This document shows positions 9,229 to 18,177 of a stretch of DNA of 64,000 nucleotides, piece after piece. Position 1 is the first letter of the stretch, and each line of letters starts with the position of its first letter. This DNA comes from CAZQHK01 sp964593455 (lineage in GTDB: Bacteria; Muiribacteriota; CAYSPT01), in the NCBI GenBank assembly GCA_964593455.1, contig CAZQHK010000004.1, positions 1-64,000 of the forward strand, read 5' to 3'. Made by a program: the position numbers and the translations under genes. The notes under the pieces were generated by a model. It was not told the origin of the DNA, searched no databases, and saw nothing but the letters and a program-made list of their open reading frames with translations.

Positions 9229-9846
9229 TTACATTTTACTCAATAGCAGCGATTGAAAGCTAATCTCCCTCTCGTCTTCCACCTCGATTTGTTTGAACGA
9301 AATCACCCGAAAAAATTCCCGGGCAGTTCGTTCGATATCTTTATCCGTCAAAAAGGAGAAGAACCGCTTGGGTTCATAATGATCCGACTCCCAGACTCCT
9401 TCGTGATCCTTTCCGCCGTACTGACCCCAGTAAAACAGGCCGGCGGGCGGCAGCAGCCGTTTAATGGATTCAAGCGCTGCCGCCAAATCGTTTCGCGGCA
9501 CATGAAGCAAGCTGTTCATGGCGAACACGGCGTCGAAAGAATTTTCAGGAAAATTCAGATTGAGAAAATTCATTTCAAAAGCCGTCAGTCCTTTTTCACG
9601 GCATCGTTTGATCATCTCGGAAGAAAGATCCACGCAAGTAACCGTCAAGCCATTCTCCCGGAAGAACGTGGCGTGCACCCCTGGCCCGGCGCCGACGTCC
9701 AGCAGTTTCCGTTTTCCTTCAGCCTGCACAACATCGAGAAACCGCTGCCGCTCCATGAGCTTCCATTGCTCCAGGCCGGTATCTTCCCGCTCCCGGACTT
9801 TTCGATCATACGACTGCCTGAGATTTTCAAGGACATGCTGAGACAT
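9229..9846 (-). CDS. Class I SAM-dependent methyltransferase
   Basis: 205 residues. The SAM-binding motif I is DVGAGPGVHATFF, followed by VTCVDLSSEM with the acidic residue that binds the SAM ribose, and FDAVFAMNSLLHV as motif IV. The family is broad and the substrate cannot be read from the sequence. The gene sits between the mutase small subunit and the epimerase with gaps of 23 and 8 bases, so it is cotranscribed with them. A methyltransferase is not a standard member of methylmalonyl-CoA operons. Confidence 0.88.
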   Translation of the reverse strand: MSQHVLENLRQSYDRKVREREDTGLEQWKLMERQRFLDVVQAEGKRKLLDVGAGPGVHATFFRENGLTVTCVDLSSEMIKRCREKGLTAFEMNFLNLNFPENSFDAVFAMNSLLHVPRNDLAAALESIKRLLPPAGLFYWGQYGGKDHEGVWESDHYEPKRFFSFLTDKDIERTAREFFRVISFKQIEVEDEREISFQSLLLSKM

Positions 9847-9854
9847 TATCTATC

Positions 9855-10253
9855 TTAGTCTCCCTCTACCAACTCAACGAGCACTTTCGCGGTGGAACGA
9901 GGATGCAGGAACGCTATTTTGGTGCCGTGGCCGCCGGAGCGCGGTTCGGGATCAATGAGTTGGATGCCGTCCGCATCCAGCCTGCTTAACGTTTCAACCA
10001 GATCATTTGCTTTGAACGCCAGGTGATGCAGTCCTTCACCTTTTTTCTCGATAAAACGTCCGATAGGTGAACCGGGTTCAAGGGGCTCAAGCAGCTCGAT
10101 TCGGGCTCCATCCACATCGGCCATGGAGAGCTTGACACCCTGCTCACTCAGCACTTCCGGCTCGGAAAACTCGACCTCCAGTATCTTCGAAAACCGTTCC
10201 ATGGCTTCATCCAGATGCTCAACGGCAATTCCAATATGATCCAGTTTTCTCAC
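9855..10253 (-). CDS. mce: Methylmalonyl-CoA epimerase
   Basis: 132 residues, a single vicinal-oxygen-chelate domain pair. The N-terminal MRKLDHIGIAVEHLDEA carries the first metal-binding histidine, and GLHHLAFKAND and a C-terminal VLVEL glutamate supply the others. It interconverts the 2R and 2S forms of methylmalonyl-CoA. The position between the mutase subunits in one operon fits. Confidence 0.94.
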   Translation of the reverse strand: MRKLDHIGIAVEHLDEAMERFSKILEVEFSEPEVLSEQGVKLSMADVDGARIELLEPLEPGSPIGRFIEKKGEGLHHLAFKANDLVETLSRLDADGIQLIDPEPRSGGHGTKIAFLHPRSTAKVLVELVEGD

Positions 10254-10281
10254 GACTGATCCTTTCGCTCATTAACTCACC

Positions 10282-11970
10282 TTACACACTTCCGGTACCA
10301 CTGTAGATTCCGAATTCTTCGCGCAGTACTCCACATATTTCTCCGATGGTGGCCAGGTTCTCGACCGCTTCCAGGATAGGCGGGACCAGGTTTCCATCCC
10401 CTCGCGCAGCGGTCCGGAGACATTCGAGAGATTCGTTTACTCGAGTCCCGTTCCGCCGGTTTTTCAAATCAGTCAACCGCTTTACCTGCTGGCTTTCACC
10501 CGCCGGATCCAAGGTAAAAACCTCATCCCGCGACACTTCCGAATCCTCGTCCTGGAAGCGGTTTACTCCTACCACAACCCGGCTGCCATCCTCGACTTTA
10601 AGCTGGTGATCATACGAGCTGTCGACGATCTCCGACTTGACATAACCGCTCTCCACCGCTTTGAGCATACCGCCCATATCGTCAATACTTTTCAGATATT
10701 CCCACACCTGCTCCTCGATCCGGTCGGTGAGCTGCTCCAGATAGTAACTCCCGCCCAGGGGATCCACCGTGCGGGTTACACCCGATTCGAAACCGATGAT
10801 CTGCTGAGTCCGAAGCGCGATAGTCACCGCTTCTTCCGTGGGCAGGCCCAGAGCCTCATCGAACGAGTTGGTGTGCAGCGACTGAGCTCCTCCCAGTACC
10901 GCCGCCATGGCTTGCAGCGTTACCCTGATGATATTGTTTTTTTCCTGCTGGGCGGTGAGCGTTACACCGCCGGTCTGAGTGTGAAACCGGAGCATACATG
11001 ATTTGGGATGTTTCGCGCCGAAACGTTCTTTCATAAGTTTAGCCCACACCCGGCGGGCGGCCCGGAACTTGGCGATCTCCTCCAAAAAATCGTTGTGTGA
11101 GGCAAAGAAAAACGAGAGCCGCCGAGCGAAATTATCCACGTCCAGTCCCGCGGCTACCGCCCGCTCAACGTAGCAGATAGCGTCAGCCAGAGTGAACGCC
11201 ACCTCCTGTACGGCGGTGGAGCCGGCCTCCCGGATATGGTAGCCGGAGATAGAGATCGGATTGAATTTCGGCAGGTTGTCGGTACAATACGAGATGATAT
11301 CGGTGACCAGTCGGAGAGAGGGCTCGGGTGGAAAAATATACGTGCCCCGGGCCACGTACTCCTTGAGAATATCGTTTTGCAGCGTGCCGGCCAGTTTGCC
11401 CGGCTCAAAGCCCCGTTTCCGGGCCAGAGCCACATACATGGCCAGGAGGACCGAAGCGGTGGAATTGATGGTCATGGAGACGCTGACCTTATCGAGCGGT
11501 ATCCGGTCGAACAAACGTTCCATATCTTCCAGGGAATCGATAGCCACACCGACCCGGCCGACCTCGCCTCTGGCCAGATCGTGATCGGAATCGTATCCCA
11601 TCTGAGTAGGAAGATCAAAAGCCACGGAAAGCCCGGTCTGTCCCTGCTCCAGGAGGTATCTGTACCGCTGGTTGGACTCATCGGCGGTACCGAATCCGGC
11701 ATACTGGCGCATGGTCCACAATCGCCCCCGGTACATGGTGGGCTGCACACCACGCAGATACGGATACTGGCCGGGAAAACCTTCCGATTCGAGGTAGGTA
11801 TCCGGCCGGTCCGCCGGCGTACTCAGCCGCGGCACATCCAGCCCGGAATCGGTTGTAAACACTTCCTGCCGTTCCGGATGCTTTTTCAGAACCGTCTCCA
11901 GTTCTTCCTGCTCCCAGCGCCCCTTCGCATCGGTTATCGTCTCTTTAAGCGACATAGTGTCATCACTCAC
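10282..11970 (-). CDS. Methylmalonyl-CoA mutase, catalytic large subunit
   Basis: 562 residues covering the TIM-barrel catalytic domain but not the B12-binding domain, which is encoded at 8795. Family signatures include YAGFGTADESNQRYRYLL near the N-terminus, GQTGLSVAFDLPTQMG, and RFHTQTGGVTLTAQQ. It converts methylmalonyl-CoA to succinyl-CoA. The start is taken as GTG 11970, with AAAGG 8 bases upstream; ATG 11955 is an alternative. A copy of the dispersed repeat fills the 35-base gap after the CoA-transferase gene. Confidence 0.95.
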   Translation of the reverse strand: MSDDTMSLKETITDAKGRWEQEELETVLKKHPERQEVFTTDSGLDVPRLSTPADRPDTYLESEGFPGQYPYLRGVQPTMYRGRLWTMRQYAGFGTADESNQRYRYLLEQGQTGLSVAFDLPTQMGYDSDHDLARGEVGRVGVAIDSLEDMERLFDRIPLDKVSVSMTINSTASVLLAMYVALARKRGFEPGKLAGTLQNDILKEYVARGTYIFPPEPSLRLVTDIISYCTDNLPKFNPISISGYHIREAGSTAVQEVAFTLADAICYVERAVAAGLDVDNFARRLSFFFASHNDFLEEIAKFRAARRVWAKLMKERFGAKHPKSCMLRFHTQTGGVTLTAQQEKNNIIRVTLQAMAAVLGGAQSLHTNSFDEALGLPTEEAVTIALRTQQIIGFESGVTRTVDPLGGSYYLEQLTDRIEEQVWEYLKSIDDMGGMLKAVESGYVKSEIVDSSYDHQLKVEDGSRVVVGVNRFQDEDSEVSRDEVFTLDPAGESQQVKRLTDLKNRRNGTRVNESLECLRTAARGDGNLVPPILEAVENLATIGEICGVLREEFGIYSGTGSV

Positions 11971-11983
11971 CTATCCAACCTTT

Positions 11984-12004
11984 CTTTCTACACTTCTTGC
12001 TTGG
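11984..12004 (-). repeat. Dispersed intergenic repeat, copy B
   Basis: On the minus strand this reads CCAAGCAAGAAGTGTAGAAAG, matching the family consensus. It sits between two genes of one operon. Confidence 0.6.
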
Positions 12005-12005
12005 T

Positions 12006-13214
12006 TTAAATAACTTTTTTCTCTTTCAACTCCTCGATCTGACTCTCGCCGTACCCCAGCCAGTCTTCCAGTATCTGGCCGGAGTGCTCTCCCAAGAGCG
12101 GCGGCGGATACCGTAAACTTCCCGGTGTTTCCGACAGCTTGATGGGAATACCGGTTAGCGTCACGTTTCCACACTTCGGATGCGCCATATTAACTATCAT
12201 CTCCCGGTGTTTCACCTGAGTATCATCCGTTACGCCAGCCAGGTTGTTGATGGCCCCGCACGGCACTCCCGCCTCCCGGAGAATGGGTACCCACTCCCGG
12301 GTAGTTTTCCGGCCGATGATATCACCCAGAATCGGCTTCAGCTCACCATGGTTCTCAACCCTGAGAGCATTGCTCGTAAATGCAGGCCGCTCAGTCAGGT
12401 CGGGCCGTTTTATAGCCGCGCAGAACTTTACCCACAGGGCGTCGTTACCCACGGCAATATTGATAAAACCGTCGGCGGTCCGGAAGGTCTCGTAGGGTGC
12501 TATAGTGGGATGGGCGTTTCCCAGGGGAACCGGCGGCACTCCTGTGGCGAAATACCGGCCGGCCTGGTACGTGAGCAGGGATACAGTGCTGTCGAGCATT
12601 GATATATCCACGTGCTGCCCCTGCCCGGTCTGCTCTTTTACCAGGAGCGCCAGCAGTATCCCCTGGTAAGCTACCATGCCGGAAAAGATGTCGGAGATAG
12701 CCACCCCCACCTTGAGCGGGTCACCGCCCTTTTCGCCGGTAAAGCTCATGAGACCGCTCTTGCCCTGGACGATAAGGTCATAACCGGGAAGCTGCGAGGC
12801 CGGACCGTCCTGCCCAAAACCGGAAATAGAACAATAGACAATAGCCGGTTTTTGAGACGAGACCGATTGGTAGTCAAGCTTCAGCCGGGCCGCGGCCCCG
12901 GGCCGGAAGTTCTCGATCACCACGTCGGCTTTCAGCGCCAACTCCAGGGCCAGTTCCCGACCCCGGGGATTCTTGAGATCGATGGTAATGGAACGTTTGT
13001 TCCGGTTGACGCTCATAAAGTAAGCGCTCTCGCCCTCCACGAAGGGCGGTCCGAAATGCCGGGTATCATCCCCCTTGCCGGGCCGTTCAACCTTGATCAC
13101 GTCGGCTCCCATGTCACCCATGAGCATGGTACAGTACGGTCCCGACAAAACCCGGCTCAGGTCAAGCACCTTTACCCCGGTCAGCGGACCGGACGAATAA
13201 TCATCTTGGTTCAT
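12006..13214 (-). CDS. CaiB/BaiF (class III) CoA-transferase
   Basis: 402 residues. These enzymes move CoA between carboxylic acids. The N-terminal GVKVLDLSRVLSGPYCTM and GADVIKVERPGKGDDTR are typical, VIENFRPG follows, and the catalytic aspartate is probably the one in VAISDIFSG. It heads the methylmalonyl-CoA operon behind a strong promoter at 13253-13281. Its place next to the mutase and epimerase and across from the aldehyde oxidoreductase suggests that it activates methylmalonate, or a related diacid, to its CoA ester. This substrate is an inference; the family is diverse. Confidence 0.9.
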   Translation of the reverse strand: MNQDDYSSGPLTGVKVLDLSRVLSGPYCTMLMGDMGADVIKVERPGKGDDTRHFGPPFVEGESAYFMSVNRNKRSITIDLKNPRGRELALELALKADVVIENFRPGAAARLKLDYQSVSSQKPAIVYCSISGFGQDGPASQLPGYDLIVQGKSGLMSFTGEKGGDPLKVGVAISDIFSGMVAYQGILLALLVKEQTGQGQHVDISMLDSTVSLLTYQAGRYFATGVPPVPLGNAHPTIAPYETFRTADGFINIAVGNDALWVKFCAAIKRPDLTERPAFTSNALRVENHGELKPILGDIIGRKTTREWVPILREAGVPCGAINNLAGVTDDTQVKHREMIVNMAHPKCGNVTLTGIPIKLSETPGSLRYPPPLLGEHSGQILEDWLGYGESQIEELKEKKVI

Positions 13215-13252
13215 GGTATCTATCTCCTTCTGCTCTCATATATGCAATCGTC

Positions 13253-13281
13253 AGTATAGCAACGGTTCATCGTCCAGTCAA
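13253..13281 (-). promoter_or_regulatory. Promoter of the methylmalonyl-CoA operon
   Basis: Minus strand TTGACT (13281-13276), a 17-base spacer and TATACT (13258-13253), 38 bases before the CoA-transferase start. It is divergent from the promoter at 13459-13488. The 322-base space between the two operons holds both promoters and the inverted repeat described with the second one. Confidence 0.7.
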
Positions 13282-13458
13282 AGTTACTCCTAATCAGAGT
13301 GCATACTCCGCCAAAATATCAACGAAAAAATACTCTATGAGCAAGCGTCTTTGCCAAGAAACAGCTTATTCACGTCAAATACCCAATCTTCCTGAATATG
13401 GAAAATATATACTAAAAAGCAAGCACGGCTCTACCGGTTTGAGCTATCAAGCTAGTGC

Positions 13459-13488
13459 TTGACTATCTTAAATAGAGAGCACTATAAT
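13459..13488 (+). promoter_or_regulatory. Promoter of the aldehyde oxidoreductase / pyrimidine operon
   Basis: TTGACT (13459-13464), an 18-base spacer and TATAAT (13483-13488). An inverted repeat, CAAGCAC (13420-13426) with GTGCTTG (13455-13461), overlaps the -35 box and could be an operator. The ATG at 13537 then has a leader of about 42 bases with GGAGGA. Confidence 0.65.
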
Positions 13489-13536
13489 GAGAATTTGTAT
13501 GCTGGGGGGATCTCTAACCGAAATGGAGGACTCTTC

Positions 13537-15393
13537 ATGCCGCATGGTTTCCATGGCAAAATCCTCGAAGTAGATCTGGCAAATGGCACGTTTCAGGATC
13601 GGGAAATCAGTGATTCTGAAGCGGAAAAGTACTTTCTGGGCAGCGGCCTGTCCGCCAAGATACTCATAGAGGAAACCGATCCCGACCTCGATCCGATGTC
13701 TCCCGAAAATCCGCTGATCTTCATGCGCGGCCTGTTTAACGGTACACCGGTACCGGGCAGCCCTAAAATCTGCCTGTCGGCCAAATCGCCGCTGACCGGT
13801 ATCTGGGGCGAGGCGGCGGCAGGCGGGCACTGGTCCGCTACGTTTTCCTTCAGCGGCTACGACGGTGTCATCTTCCGCGGCCAAGCGGAAAAACCCGTGT
13901 ACCTCCTGCTTGATAACGGTCAACCCAGCTTGAAGCCGGCCAGCCATTTGATGGGGAAAGATACCTTCGAAACCGACCGTATTCTGAAAGAAGAACTGGG
14001 CAACGATATCGTCACGGCTTCCATCGGTCCCGCCGGAGAGCGGGGATCGTTGATCGCGTCCGTGATGTTCGATGGTCCCATAGCCCGGGCAGCCGGACGC
14101 TGCGGGATGGGTACCATCATGGGGATCAAAAACCTCAAATCGTTCGTGGTACGGGGGAACCAAAAGGTACCTCTCTATGACGAGCAAGCCCTTAAATCGC
14201 AGATCAAATCACAGGTGAAAGATATCCTGGCAAACGCCAAAGCGCTGTCCGATTTCTCAACCGCTGGCGGAGTGGAAGCAGTCGAGTTCTGGGGTGATCT
14301 GCCCATCAAGAACTGGTACCTGGGTTCCTGGGCTGAAGGTGCCACCAAGACCTGCGGGCAGACGTTTCTGCCCAAGACCAAGGTAAAATCCTACTATTGT
14401 TACAAATGTCCCATCGGGTGCGGCAAGATCGTGGAGGTCAAATCAGGTCCTTTCGCTCCGTTGTACGGACACGGTCCGGAGTACGAAACCGTCGCCGGTT
14501 TCGGCGCTCTGTGCCTGGTGGACGATTACGAAGCGGTCATCGCCGCCAACGAAGCCTGTAACAAACTCGGACTTGATACCATCTCCGCCTCTGCCGTGGT
14601 GGCGTTTGCCATGGAGGCTTACGATAAAGGACTTTTAACCAAAGACGATATCGGGTTTGAAGCCAAGTGGGGTGACGGCGCAGCCGTGGTCAAACTCACC
14701 CAACTGATCGGGAAGGTGGAAGGTATCGGCAAACTGCTGGCTCAGGGAGTTAAACGGGCCGCCGAGGAACTCGGACCCAGGGCCCAGGAGTTCGCGGTTC
14801 ACACTAAGGGGCTTGAATATCCTATGCACGATCCGCGGGCTTTTGTTTCCATGGCCTGCAACTACGCCACCGCCAACCGCGGCGCCTGCCACCTCGAGGC
14901 TTTGAGCTATTTCCTGGGACGCGGTATTCCCCTGGCGGATCTCGGCTACACCGAGCCGCCCGACCCGCACACGCAGGAAGGTAAAGCCAAGATTTGTGTC
15001 GACATGCAGAACTTCCAGGGTATTTTTAACCCGCTGGGGTTGTGCAAATTCCTCTTTTTAGCCCGGGTCGGCCCATCCATAGTGGCCGACTGGATCAGAG
15101 CCGTCACCGGTTGGGATTACGACCAGGACCGGCTTATGGAGACGGGTGAACGGCTCTTTAACCTCAAGCGGTTGTACAACACGAGGTTAGGGATGACCAG
15201 GAAAAACGACGTGCTGCCGCCGCGGCTCTTCGCCCACGCTCGTCCCGACGGGAAAGCCGGCGGGGTGCTCCCGCACCTGGGTAAGATGCTCGACGAATAC
15301 TATCAGCTCAGAGGATGGACGGAAGACGGAGTACCCACTCCCGACAAACTGGAAGAGCTTTGTTTAAAACCTTTCGAAAAGGCAATCGAGTAA
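13537..15393 (+). CDS. Aldehyde ferredoxin oxidoreductase (tungsten/molybdenum)
   Basis: 618 residues. AOR-family enzymes oxidise aldehydes to acids and reduce ferredoxin, using a bis-pterin tungsten or molybdenum centre and one 4Fe-4S cluster. The N-terminal GFHGKILEVDL, the cluster motif CYKCPIGC with a later cysteine in LGLCKF, and the pterin-binding ACNYATANRGACH are seen. The start is ATG 13537 with GGAGGA 6 bases upstream; the longer frame to 13459 runs through the promoter. It leads an operon of pyrimidine-degradation genes and is followed after 3 bases by a MoaD/ThiS-like gene. An aldehyde produced by the aminotransferase at 18178 is a plausible substrate. Confidence 0.93.
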   Translation: MPHGFHGKILEVDLANGTFQDREISDSEAEKYFLGSGLSAKILIEETDPDLDPMSPENPLIFMRGLFNGTPVPGSPKICLSAKSPLTGIWGEAAAGGHWSATFSFSGYDGVIFRGQAEKPVYLLLDNGQPSLKPASHLMGKDTFETDRILKEELGNDIVTASIGPAGERGSLIASVMFDGPIARAAGRCGMGTIMGIKNLKSFVVRGNQKVPLYDEQALKSQIKSQVKDILANAKALSDFSTAGGVEAVEFWGDLPIKNWYLGSWAEGATKTCGQTFLPKTKVKSYYCYKCPIGCGKIVEVKSGPFAPLYGHGPEYETVAGFGALCLVDDYEAVIAANEACNKLGLDTISASAVVAFAMEAYDKGLLTKDDIGFEAKWGDGAAVVKLTQLIGKVEGIGKLLAQGVKRAAEELGPRAQEFAVHTKGLEYPMHDPRAFVSMACNYATANRGACHLEALSYFLGRGIPLADLGYTEPPDPHTQEGKAKICVDMQNFQGIFNPLGLCKFLFLARVGPSIVADWIRAVTGWDYDQDRLMETGERLFNLKRLYNTRLGMTRKNDVLPPRLFAHARPDGKAGGVLPHLGKMLDEYYQLRGWTEDGVPTPDKLEELCLKPFEKAIE

Positions 15394-15396
15394 CCA

Positions 15397-15630
15397 ATGA
15401 AAACAATAGTTTTTGAACCGAAAGCCAACCTGAAACGGTACGTGAAGATGGTGGAACGGTTCGAGTGCCAGGCAGGTGAACACGATACGCTGAGCACGTT
15501 TCTTCACAATACTCCCATACCCGAGGAAGCGGTCATGGGGTTTTTCAAAAACGGATCTTTGCTTGACCGGGACTATGTCCCGTCTAATGGTGAAGTGGTA
15601 GAACTCTACCCGGTGATAGACGGAGGATGA
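15397..15630 (+). CDS. MoaD/ThiS-family small protein
   Basis: 77 residues with a ubiquitin-like pattern and a C-terminal GG, the site adenylated and thiocarboxylated in sulfur carriers. The start is 3 bases after the AOR stop. MoaD-like proteins next to AOR genes are often assumed to supply a dedicated pterin-dithiolene sulfur; that role is inferred here from position. It is shorter and more divergent than housekeeping MoaD. Confidence 0.8.
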   Translation: MKTIVFEPKANLKRYVKMVERFECQAGEHDTLSTFLHNTPIPEEAVMGFFKNGSLLDRDYVPSNGEVVELYPVIDGG

Positions 15631-15654
15631 ATCTGACAGAGGAGGATCTAATAG

Positions 15655-16563
15655 ATGGGTAATATCGTACGAGGTGGATTAATTCAGGCTACCAATGTTA
15701 TTGCACCAACTGCTGACACTTCGGAAATGTCAAAAGAAGCTATCTTGAAAGAGCTTCAAACTATCAAGGACGCCATGAACGAGAAACACGTGAAACTTCT
15801 GGAAGAAGCGGCGGCCAAGGGATGTCAGATAGTGTGTTTCCAGGAAATTTTCAATGGCCCGTATTTCTGCGCCGAGCATCATCAGCGGTGGTACGATTAC
15901 GCGGAACCCATTCCCGGTCCCACCGTAGACCTGTTCTCAAAAGAAGCGGCCCGTCACGGACTGGTGCTGGTGCTGCCTGTATACGAAGTAGAGATGGACG
16001 GAGTCTACTACAACAGCGCTGTAGTGATCGACGGCGACGGCAAAATCGTGGGTAAGTACCGTAAAAACCACATCCCTTACGTGCACCCGGGGTTCTATGA
16101 GAAATATTACTTTAAACCCGGTAACCTGGGATATCCGGTATTCCAAACCGGAGTAGGCAAGGTAGCCGTCTACATCTGCTACGACCGCCATTTCCCGGAC
16201 GGAGCAAGGATTCTCGGTCTGCACGGAGCGGAGATCGTTTTCAACCCGTCGGCCACTATCGAAGGTGTCTCCAAGTACCTGTGGGAACTCGAGCAGCCGG
16301 CCCACGCCGTGGCCAACGGTTACTTCATGGGCAATATCAACCGGGTGGGAACCGAAGAGCCCTGGAATTCCGGCAAGTTCTACGGCAGTTCCTATTTCTG
16401 TGATCCGCGCGGAAAGATCATAGCACAAGGGAGCGAAGACCAGGATGAAATAATCGTCGCCGACCTCAACATGGATGATATCCACGAGGTAAGAGCGGCC
16501 TGGCAATTTTACCGTGACCGCCGGCCGGAAACCTATGGCGACCTGGTTAAACTTCTTCCGTAA
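15655..16563 (+). CDS. Beta-ureidopropionase (nitrilase-superfamily amidohydrolase)
   Basis: 302 residues. The nitrilase triad is seen as E in VCFQEIF, K in YRKNHIP and C in ICYDRHFPDGA. N-carbamoylputrescine amidase is a close relative. The neighbouring dihydropyrimidinase, aminotransferase and preTA favour hydrolysis of N-carbamoyl-beta-alanine (from uracil) or N-carbamoyl-beta-aminoisobutyrate (from thymine). A GAGGAGG ribosome site precedes the ATG. The dihydropyrimidinase gene begins 34 bases downstream. Confidence 0.9.
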   Translation: MGNIVRGGLIQATNVIAPTADTSEMSKEAILKELQTIKDAMNEKHVKLLEEAAAKGCQIVCFQEIFNGPYFCAEHHQRWYDYAEPIPGPTVDLFSKEAARHGLVLVLPVYEVEMDGVYYNSAVVIDGDGKIVGKYRKNHIPYVHPGFYEKYYFKPGNLGYPVFQTGVGKVAVYICYDRHFPDGARILGLHGAEIVFNPSATIEGVSKYLWELEQPAHAVANGYFMGNINRVGTEEPWNSGKFYGSSYFCDPRGKIIAQGSEDQDEIIVADLNMDDIHEVRAAWQFYRDRRPETYGDLVKLLP

Positions 16564-16597
16564 GTTAAACACGAGTACATGAAATGAGGTGAACGGT

Positions 16598-17992
16598 TTG
16601 GATATGATCGTAAAGGGCGGAACGATAGTTACCACCGCCGACCAGTTCAAGGCGGACGTCGTGATCAAGAACGGCGTCATCGTCGGATTAGAAAAGAAGG
16701 CTGTGCCAAAAAGCGGAACCGAAGTGCTGGACGCCAAAGGGATGTACGTGTTTCCCGGCGGTATTGATCCCCATGTCCATCTCCAGCTTCCCTTCTGCGG
16801 TACCATCAGCAAGGACGATTTCGAGAACGGTACCAAGGCTGGCGCCTGCGGCGGTTTGACGACGCTGATCGATTTCGCTATTCAGACCAAGGGCGAGTCG
16901 ATGAAGTCGGCCGTCAAAGCCCGGCGGAAAGAAGCCGACGGCAAGGTATGCGTGGACTACGCCCTGCATGTGGGGATCACCGACTGGAAGAATAAGCGGA
17001 CCCAGAAAGAGCTCAAAGACATCATCGCCGGCGGTATCCCTTCGTTCAAGATGTTCATGATCTATGCCAGCCAAGGCTGGATGGCGGACGACGCCGATCT
17101 GTACGGCGCATTGCTGGAATCGGCCAAATACGGCGGCACGATCGGTGTCCATGCCGAGAACGTCTATCTCACCGATACCTTGACCGAGCAGTACATGAAG
17201 GACGGTTCGTGGAAAAAGTACGGTGCCTACGCCCATTTCCTCACCCGGCCCAACTTCACCGAGAGCGAAGCTGTGCAGCGGGCCATCACCATGGCGGAGG
17301 CGGCCAAAGGACAGCTCTACATCGTGCACATGTCCACCAAGGAGGCCATGTACGCGGTGATCGAGGGCAAACAGCGGGGCGTGAATGTCATCGCCGAGAC
17401 CTGTCCCCAGTATCTGCTCCTGACAGCGGATAAGTTCAAAGATAAGAAGACCGGCCACTACTACGCCACCTGTCCGCCCATCAGGACGAAGGAAGATAAT
17501 ACTGATCTCTGGTGGGGGCTGAGCTGCGGCGCGGTGGAGACCATGGGGACCGACACGTGCACTTTCGACTCCAAGCAGAAAGCCATGTGGAAAGGCAAGT
17601 TCAGCCAAATCCCCTTCGGGATGCCTGGCGTGGAGACCTTTATGCCTACCATGTACACCCACGGGGTCAGGAAAAAACGGCTCACGCTTCAGCAGTTCGT
17701 GACCCTCACGTCCACCAACACTGCCAGGCTTTTCGGGCTCTACCCGAAAAAAGGCTTAATAGCCGTGGGCAGCGACGCGGATATCTGCGTGTTCGATCCG
17801 AAGAAAGAAGTCACGCTCAACCCCAAGAAGATGCAGACCAACTGCGACTGGAGCCCCTACAACAAGATGAAACTCAAAGGGTATCCGCACGTGACCATCT
17901 CCCGCGGTAAGATCGTGGCCAAAGACGGTAAGTTCGTGGGTAAGGTCGGGCACGGCCAGTTCGTGGCCAGGAAAGCGGGAGGAACACTGTAA
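16598..17992 (+). CDS. hydA: Dihydropyrimidinase (D-hydantoinase family)
   Basis: 464 residues. It opens the ring of dihydrouracil or dihydrothymine. Metal ligands are HVH in GGIDPHVHLQ, a carboxylated lysine in PSFKMFMIY, and later ligands in GVHAEN, YIVHMST and TDTCTFD. The TTG at 16598 is taken as start because GAGGTGA ends 5 bases upstream; ATG 16604 and GTG 16589 are in frame alternatives. It lies between beta-ureidopropionase and the aminotransferase, which fixes its role in reductive pyrimidine breakdown better than sequence alone. Confidence 0.93.
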   Translation: MDMIVKGGTIVTTADQFKADVVIKNGVIVGLEKKAVPKSGTEVLDAKGMYVFPGGIDPHVHLQLPFCGTISKDDFENGTKAGACGGLTTLIDFAIQTKGESMKSAVKARRKEADGKVCVDYALHVGITDWKNKRTQKELKDIIAGGIPSFKMFMIYASQGWMADDADLYGALLESAKYGGTIGVHAENVYLTDTLTEQYMKDGSWKKYGAYAHFLTRPNFTESEAVQRAITMAEAAKGQLYIVHMSTKEAMYAVIEGKQRGVNVIAETCPQYLLLTADKFKDKKTGHYYATCPPIRTKEDNTDLWWGLSCGAVETMGTDTCTFDSKQKAMWKGKFSQIPFGMPGVETFMPTMYTHGVRKKRLTLQQFVTLTSTNTARLFGLYPKKGLIAVGSDADICVFDPKKEVTLNPKKMQTNCDWSPYNKMKLKGYPHVTISRGKIVAKDGKFVGKVGHGQFVARKAGGTL

Positions 17993-18004
17993 TAGACAAT
18001 ATGT

Positions 18005-18027
18005 CATCCGCCGGCTTGCCCGGCGGA
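18005..18027. repeat. GC-rich stem-loop
   Basis: ATCCGCCGG and CCGGCGGAT form a 9-bp perfect stem. No T run follows, so it is more likely an extragenic palindrome or transcript stabiliser than a terminator. Confidence 0.55.
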
Positions 18028-18141
18028 TCCATATGGCAGAAAAGTAAGGAGATTGAGATGTTTACCCGGGCGGAGGCTGGTTTGGCTCCGGCTAAGGTGA
18101 GTGCGAACATTGAGTCGTAGCGCGAGCCAGATGGTCCCGCC

Positions 18142-18169
18142 CTCAAGCAGGAAGTGTAGAAAGTGAGGT
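18142..18169 (+). repeat. Dispersed intergenic repeat, copy C (intact reference copy)
   Basis: Reads CTCAAGCAGGAAGTGTAG followed by AAAGTGAGG, the fullest copy. The companion GAGATTGAGAT is at 18049-18059. The tail GAGGT also serves as the ribosome site of the next gene. Confidence 0.65.
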
Positions 18170-18177
18170 ATAAGATT

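Noticed and set aside
13215..13536. Cobalamin or molybdenum/tungsten-cofactor riboswitch in the divergent spacer
   Set aside because: The leaders are only about 30-45 bases long, too short for either riboswitch class.
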